Positions 60,785-64,000 of a DNA stretch of 64,000 nt are shown one piece after another (the stretch's first letter is position 1; each line of letters opens with the position of its first letter). Made by a program: the position numbers and the translations under genes. The notes under the pieces were generated by a model, which had not been told where the DNA came from, made no database searches, and saw nothing but the letters and a program-made list of their open reading frames with translations. The stretch lies in NCBI GenBank assembly GCA_003003925.1, contig PVWP01000005.1, positions 62,001 through 126,000 on the forward strand, written 5' to 3'. This DNA is from Aphanothece cf. minutissima CCALA 015 (GTDB lineage: Bacteria; Cyanobacteriota; Cyanobacteriia; PCC-6307; Cyanobiaceae).

Positions 60785-61063
60785 CTAACGGTTGTGGATC
60801 CAACCCAGGGCGGCCTCCTCCAGCCTGATGGCCGGCAGGAACAGCCCGTACGCCCAGCCCTCGCCAGGGGAACGGTCGCGCCGGGTGATGAAATCCTGGC
60901 GTGGGGCACCCTTCCCTTCGGCGCCGCCGTAGCGCTCCACGGCGTGGAACAGGGTGAGCCGGGCAACGCCGTAACCCAGCGCGTAGGCGCCGAGCAGGCC
61001 TGCCAGGAGAGGACGGAGAGGCCTGGTCAATCGGCCCGGCTCCCAGAGCTGATCTGGTTCCAT
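60785..61063 (-). CDS. Small hypothetical protein with one transmembrane helix
   Basis: A 92-residue protein; PLLAGLLGAYALGYGVARLTLFHAVERY is a single membrane helix followed by a charged tail. No family recognised. The 212 bp between it and the VOC gene hold no convincing gene, only an open minus frame without a start codon. Confidence 0.45.
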   Translation of the reverse strand: MEPDQLWEPGRLTRPLRPLLAGLLGAYALGYGVARLTLFHAVERYGGAEGKGAPRQDFITRRDRSPGEGWAYGLFLPAIRLEEAALGWIHNR

Positions 61064-61129
61064 CCAACACCACCCCGTGGCTTGGTGCGACCGGCTCCGG
61101 AGGGCGGCGATGGGGTTCACAGCAGCGGA

Positions 61130-61162
61130 TCAGGACTCTGTACATCCTGTACAGGCTCCTGA
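61130..61162. promoter_or_regulatory. 33-bp fully symmetric four-box element
   Basis: TCAGGA-CTC-TGTACA-TCC-TGTACA-GGC-TCCTGA: four 6-bp boxes, each separated by 3 bp, with dyad symmetry centred at 61146. The two inner boxes are self-complementary. It lies in the divergent region between a small membrane protein and the LuxR-type regulator. Confidence 0.6.
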
Positions 61163-61284
61163 CCCGGCCACGACGACAACCCATCCAGCTCGCCGATCCG
61201 GGCGCCAGGGCGCGCCGCCGTCTCCGACGTGTCGCCCCGAATCCATCGATCCCCATAACCTGCCCCGGAGCCCCGCCGGTCCCC

Positions 61285-61977
61285 GTGGATTTCACCGCCG
61301 ATCTGCCCGTCGTCCAGATCCGGCGGGCGGTGATGCGCCGTGCCCTGATCGCCACCGATCTGCCGCCGCGGGTGGCGCTGGCGATGGGCAACGAGCCGCT
61401 GCTGCTGCGCTACACGGTGGGGCTGTTCGGCTACGGCCTGATCGGCTGCGCCGTCACCGACGCGGAGAGCTGCCTGCGGCGCCTGGCGGAGCAGCCCCAC
61501 GGCCTGCTGGTGTGCTCCGACAGCCTCGAGGGGGGCGACGTGCTCAGCCTCACCGCCACGGTGAAGGAACGCCATCCCCAGCTGAAGGTGATCGTGATCG
61601 GCACCGCCGCGGTCCAGGACCCGGCGCTGGTGCGGGCGGGGTGGGTGGACGGGCTGGTGGCGGAGCGCGACATGACCTTCCGCAGCGGCGCCCTGCAGGC
61701 GGCGGTGCTGGCGGCGCTGGGCGGGCACCACTTCCGCAGCGCCTCGATGCGGGACCTGCCGGTGCCGGCACCGATCAGCGAACTCAGCCCGCGGGACTAC
61801 GAGATCCTCGAGGGCCTGGCCGATGGCCTCACCGACCGGGAGATCGCCGAGCGGCTGATGATCAGCCCGAGCACGGCCAAGTCGTACACCAAGCGGCTGC
61901 TGCAGAACATGGGCGCCCGCAACCGGCTGCAGGCGCTGGTGATGGCACTGCGGCAGGGCCTGATCCGGCTGCGCTGA
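61285..61977 (+). CDS. NarL/LuxR-type response-regulator-like transcription factor
   Basis: About 230 residues from GTG 61285; an ATG at 61333 is an alternative start. The N-terminal region resembles a receiver domain, but the phospho-acceptor region (LLVCSDSLEGGD) is atypical. The C-terminal LuxR HTH is clear: LSPRDYEILEGLADGLTDREIAERLMISPSTAKSYTKRLLQ. A DNA-binding regulator, possibly not phosphorylated. Confidence 0.85.
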   Translation: MDFTADLPVVQIRRAVMRRALIATDLPPRVALAMGNEPLLLRYTVGLFGYGLIGCAVTDAESCLRRLAEQPHGLLVCSDSLEGGDVLSLTATVKERHPQLKVIVIGTAAVQDPALVRAGWVDGLVAERDMTFRSGALQAAVLAALGGHHFRSASMRDLPVPAPISELSPRDYEILEGLADGLTDREIAERLMISPSTAKSYTKRLLQNMGARNRLQALVMALRQGLIRLR

Positions 61978-62100
61978 GCCGCGCGGCCCCGCGCCCTTGC
62001 AGCCGATCACCCTCCGGCGCGCCGCCAACCACCCCCCGAAGGGGGTCGCCCCGGACAGGGGGGGCGCCGTAAACCGTTGGGGGTGATCTGTTCTGAACGA

Positions 62101-64000
62101 TGGCGTCCGTCGATCCGGTGACCGGGGTGGGGTTCAACGTCGCCGAGGCCCTGCAGAAAAGCTTCCTCTTCTATGAGGCCCAGCGCTCGGGCAACCTCGA
62201 CGAGGCCAGCAAGCGGATCGACTGGCGCGGCGATTCCGGCCTGCGGGACGGCCTCGACGGGGTGTACTTCGGCGGCCGCTCGGCGGCCAACCTGCAGAGC
62301 GGACTGACGCTCGATCTCACCGGCGGCTACCACGATGCCGGCGACCACGTGAAATTCGGGCTGCCGCTGGCCTCCACCCTCGCCACCCTCGCCTGGGGCG
62401 GCATCGAGTTCTCCGATGGCTATGCCGTCACCGGCCAGACCGATGAGCTGCTCGATGCGGTGCGCTGGGGCACCGACTACCTGCTCAAGGCCCACGGCGT
62501 CGATGCGGCCGGCACCACCCTGTACTTCGTGGCCCAGGTGGGCGATGCCGGGGCCGACCACGCCCTCTGGAGTTCGCCCGAAAGCCAGACGATCGCCCGA
62601 CCGGCGATGGCGGTGACGCCCAGCAAGCCCGGCTCCGATGTGGCGGCGGGCTCGGCGGCGGCACTGGCCTCAGCGTCGGTGCTGTTCCGTCAGAACGGCG
62701 ATGCTGCCTACGCCGATGTGCTGCTCAACCGCGCCCGCTCCCTCTACGACTTTGCCGACCGCTACCGGGGCAGCTACGCCGATGCGATCCCGGAGGTGCG
62801 CTCCTTCTACAACTCCTGGAGCGGTTACAACGACGAGCTGGCCTACGGCGCCGCCTGGCTGTCGCGGGCGGTGGGCGCGGCGGGGGGCAACGGCACGGCC
62901 TACCGCGACAAGGCCCTGTCGATCTACACCGGCAGCATCGGCGGCCTCTCGCGGGGCTGGACGGGCAACTGGGACGACGCCTCCTATGCCACCGCCGTGA
63001 TCCTGGCGGAGGACACCGGCTCGGCCCGCATCCAGCAGGACGTGGAGGGCTGGCTGAACAACTGGGTGACCGGCGGCAACGGGGTGACGATCAGCGCCGG
63101 CGGCCTGCGCCACATCAGCCAGTGGGGCTCGTTGCGCTACGCCGCCAACACGGCCTTCCTGGCCGATGTCTATGCCGACAACGTGCGCGACCCCGGCGGC
63201 GCCTACGGCCGTCTTTCGCAGGGAACGGTGGATTACATCCTCGGCGCCAATCCGCGCCAGTCGAGCTACCTGGTGGGCTTCGGGGTCAACCCGCCCCGGC
63301 AACCCCACCACCGGGCGGCCTCGGGGGTGGGCTGGGACGGGTTCCGCAACGGCCAACCCAACACCCACACCCTCTACGGCGCCCTGGTGGGCGGCCCCAC
63401 CAGCGCCAACGACTTCGCCTACCAGGACCGCCGCGACGACTACGTCGCCAACGAGGTGGCCCTCGACTACAACGCCGCCCTCACCGGTGCCTTCGCCCGC
63501 AGTGTCGAACGCCGCGGCGGCTTGCCGCTCACCGATGCCCAGCTCGACGCCCTGCCGGGCATCACGGTGCGGCCGGGCGGTGGCGGAACTCCGGTGCCCC
63601 CCGCACCAACGGCCACTCCCACACCGACCCCCACACCAACGCCAACGCCAACCCCAACGCCGACCCCCACTCCCACACCACCGCCACCGATTCCCACGCC
63701 CATTCCCACCCCCGGCGCCCCGCTGCCGGCCACGCTCAACGGCATCCCGCTCACCTCCAGTCCGGATCTGGCGGTGGTGGTGGGGGGCTCGATCTGGACC
63801 GGCGGGATGACGGTGCAGCTCACCGTCAGCAATGCCGGCACGGCGGCGCTGAACGGCTGGAGCTTCAGCTTTGAGAGCCCCCACCGACCCAGCGGCACCC
63901 CCTGGGGTGTGCGGATCAGCAGCACGGCGCTGGCGGGTGGCCTGTTCCGCCATGTCGTGAGCGGCGACGCCTGGGCCAGCACGATCCAGCCCGGCCGCAG
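62101..64000 (+). CDS. GH9 family cellulase (endoglucanase) with CBM2-like domain, 3' truncated by window
   Basis: At least 633 codons, open at the right edge. Catalytic Asp pair D79/D82 in GYHDAGDHVKFGLP; substrate His in QPHHRAASG (about 403-407); general acid Glu in DYVANEVALDYNA (about 452). After the catalytic domain comes a TP-repeat linker (about 497-543), then a CBM2-like beta domain with GGMTVQLTVSNAGTAALNGWSFSFE. No Sec signal at the N-terminus (MASVDPVTGVGFNVAEAL), so secretion may use another route. Confidence 0.92.

Noticed and set aside
62032..62066. Hairpins CCCCC-GAA-GGGGG and CGCCCC-N5-GGGGGGCG before the cellulase gene
   Set aside because: No T run and short stems in a very GC-rich stretch; could be chance. 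No terminator or riboswitch claimed.
1..64000. tRNA, rRNA or insertion-sequence signatures
   Set aside because: No T-loop/acceptor patterns, rRNA segments or transposase motifs were seen by eye; a tRNAscan and IS search would settle this.

Overview
The window is a GC-rich, gene-dense bacterial chromosome segment from an oxygenic cyanobacterium. A photosystem II D1 gene (psbA), an IctB-type bicarbonate/O-antigen-ligase family protein, a Tll0287-like heme protein, an HCF164/TxlA-like thioredoxin and several cyanobacterium-type hypothetical proteins support this. The base composition and gene style fit a Cyanobium/Synechococcus-like picocyanobacterium; the genus is an inference. I saw no rRNA, tRNA, CRISPR array or insertion sequence.

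Layout. 1-3.8 kb: end of ictB, a BadF-type sugar kinase, and two divergent HupE/UreJ metal permeases, each behind its own cobalamin riboswitch. 3.8-9.9 kb: a complete seven-gene Nit1C-type cluster (nitrilase, radical SAM, GNAT, AIR-synthase-like, flavoprotein and two small proteins). 9.9-12.5 kb: a TMEM175 channel and a stress group (CsbD, two tiny membrane proteins, an RpoD-like sigma factor). 12.5-15.6 kb: a DUF3122-like protein, a psbA of the low-oxygen D1' type, a Tll0287-like heme protein and a membrane cytochrome b. 15.6-18 kb: DUF362, M23 peptidase, hypothetical.

18.0-28.5 kb is a defence island on the minus strand: hsdM, hsdS, a CD-NTase (CBASS cyclase), a SLATT membrane effector, a decayed AlbA_2-type gene, a GIY-YIG/DUF4357 gene with two in-frame stops, an MNT-HEPN pair, then hsdR. 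The genes are nearly all overlapping or abutting, so this looks like one long composite operon in which the middle cargo is partly broken. A RHH-PIN toxin-antitoxin pair with a perfect palindromic operator lies next to it.

29-39.7 kb holds a sulfide/low-oxygen toolkit: pdxH, persulfide dioxygenase-rhodanese, rhodanese-DUF2892, cytochrome bd oxidase (cydAB), a secreted rhodanese, a KirBac channel, type II sulfide:quinone oxidoreductase, and two more DUF3122-like proteins. Three 16-bp dyads of the same 5-6-5 design precede the dioxygenase, the SQR and one DUF3122 gene, suggesting a common regulator. A decayed DUF89 gene lies between.

39.8-64 kb: sbcDC, a seven-gene Mrp/Mnh cation antiporter operon (C-D-E-F-G-DUF4040-B), MscS channel, dienelactone hydrolase, glmM, lytic transglycosylase, NIL-ferredoxin, thioredoxin, thyX, a GluR0-like receptor, an alpha/beta hydrolase interrupted by TAG, a VOC protein, a LuxR-type regulator beneath an elaborate 33-bp symmetric element, and a GH9 cellulase with a CBM2-like domain that runs off the end.
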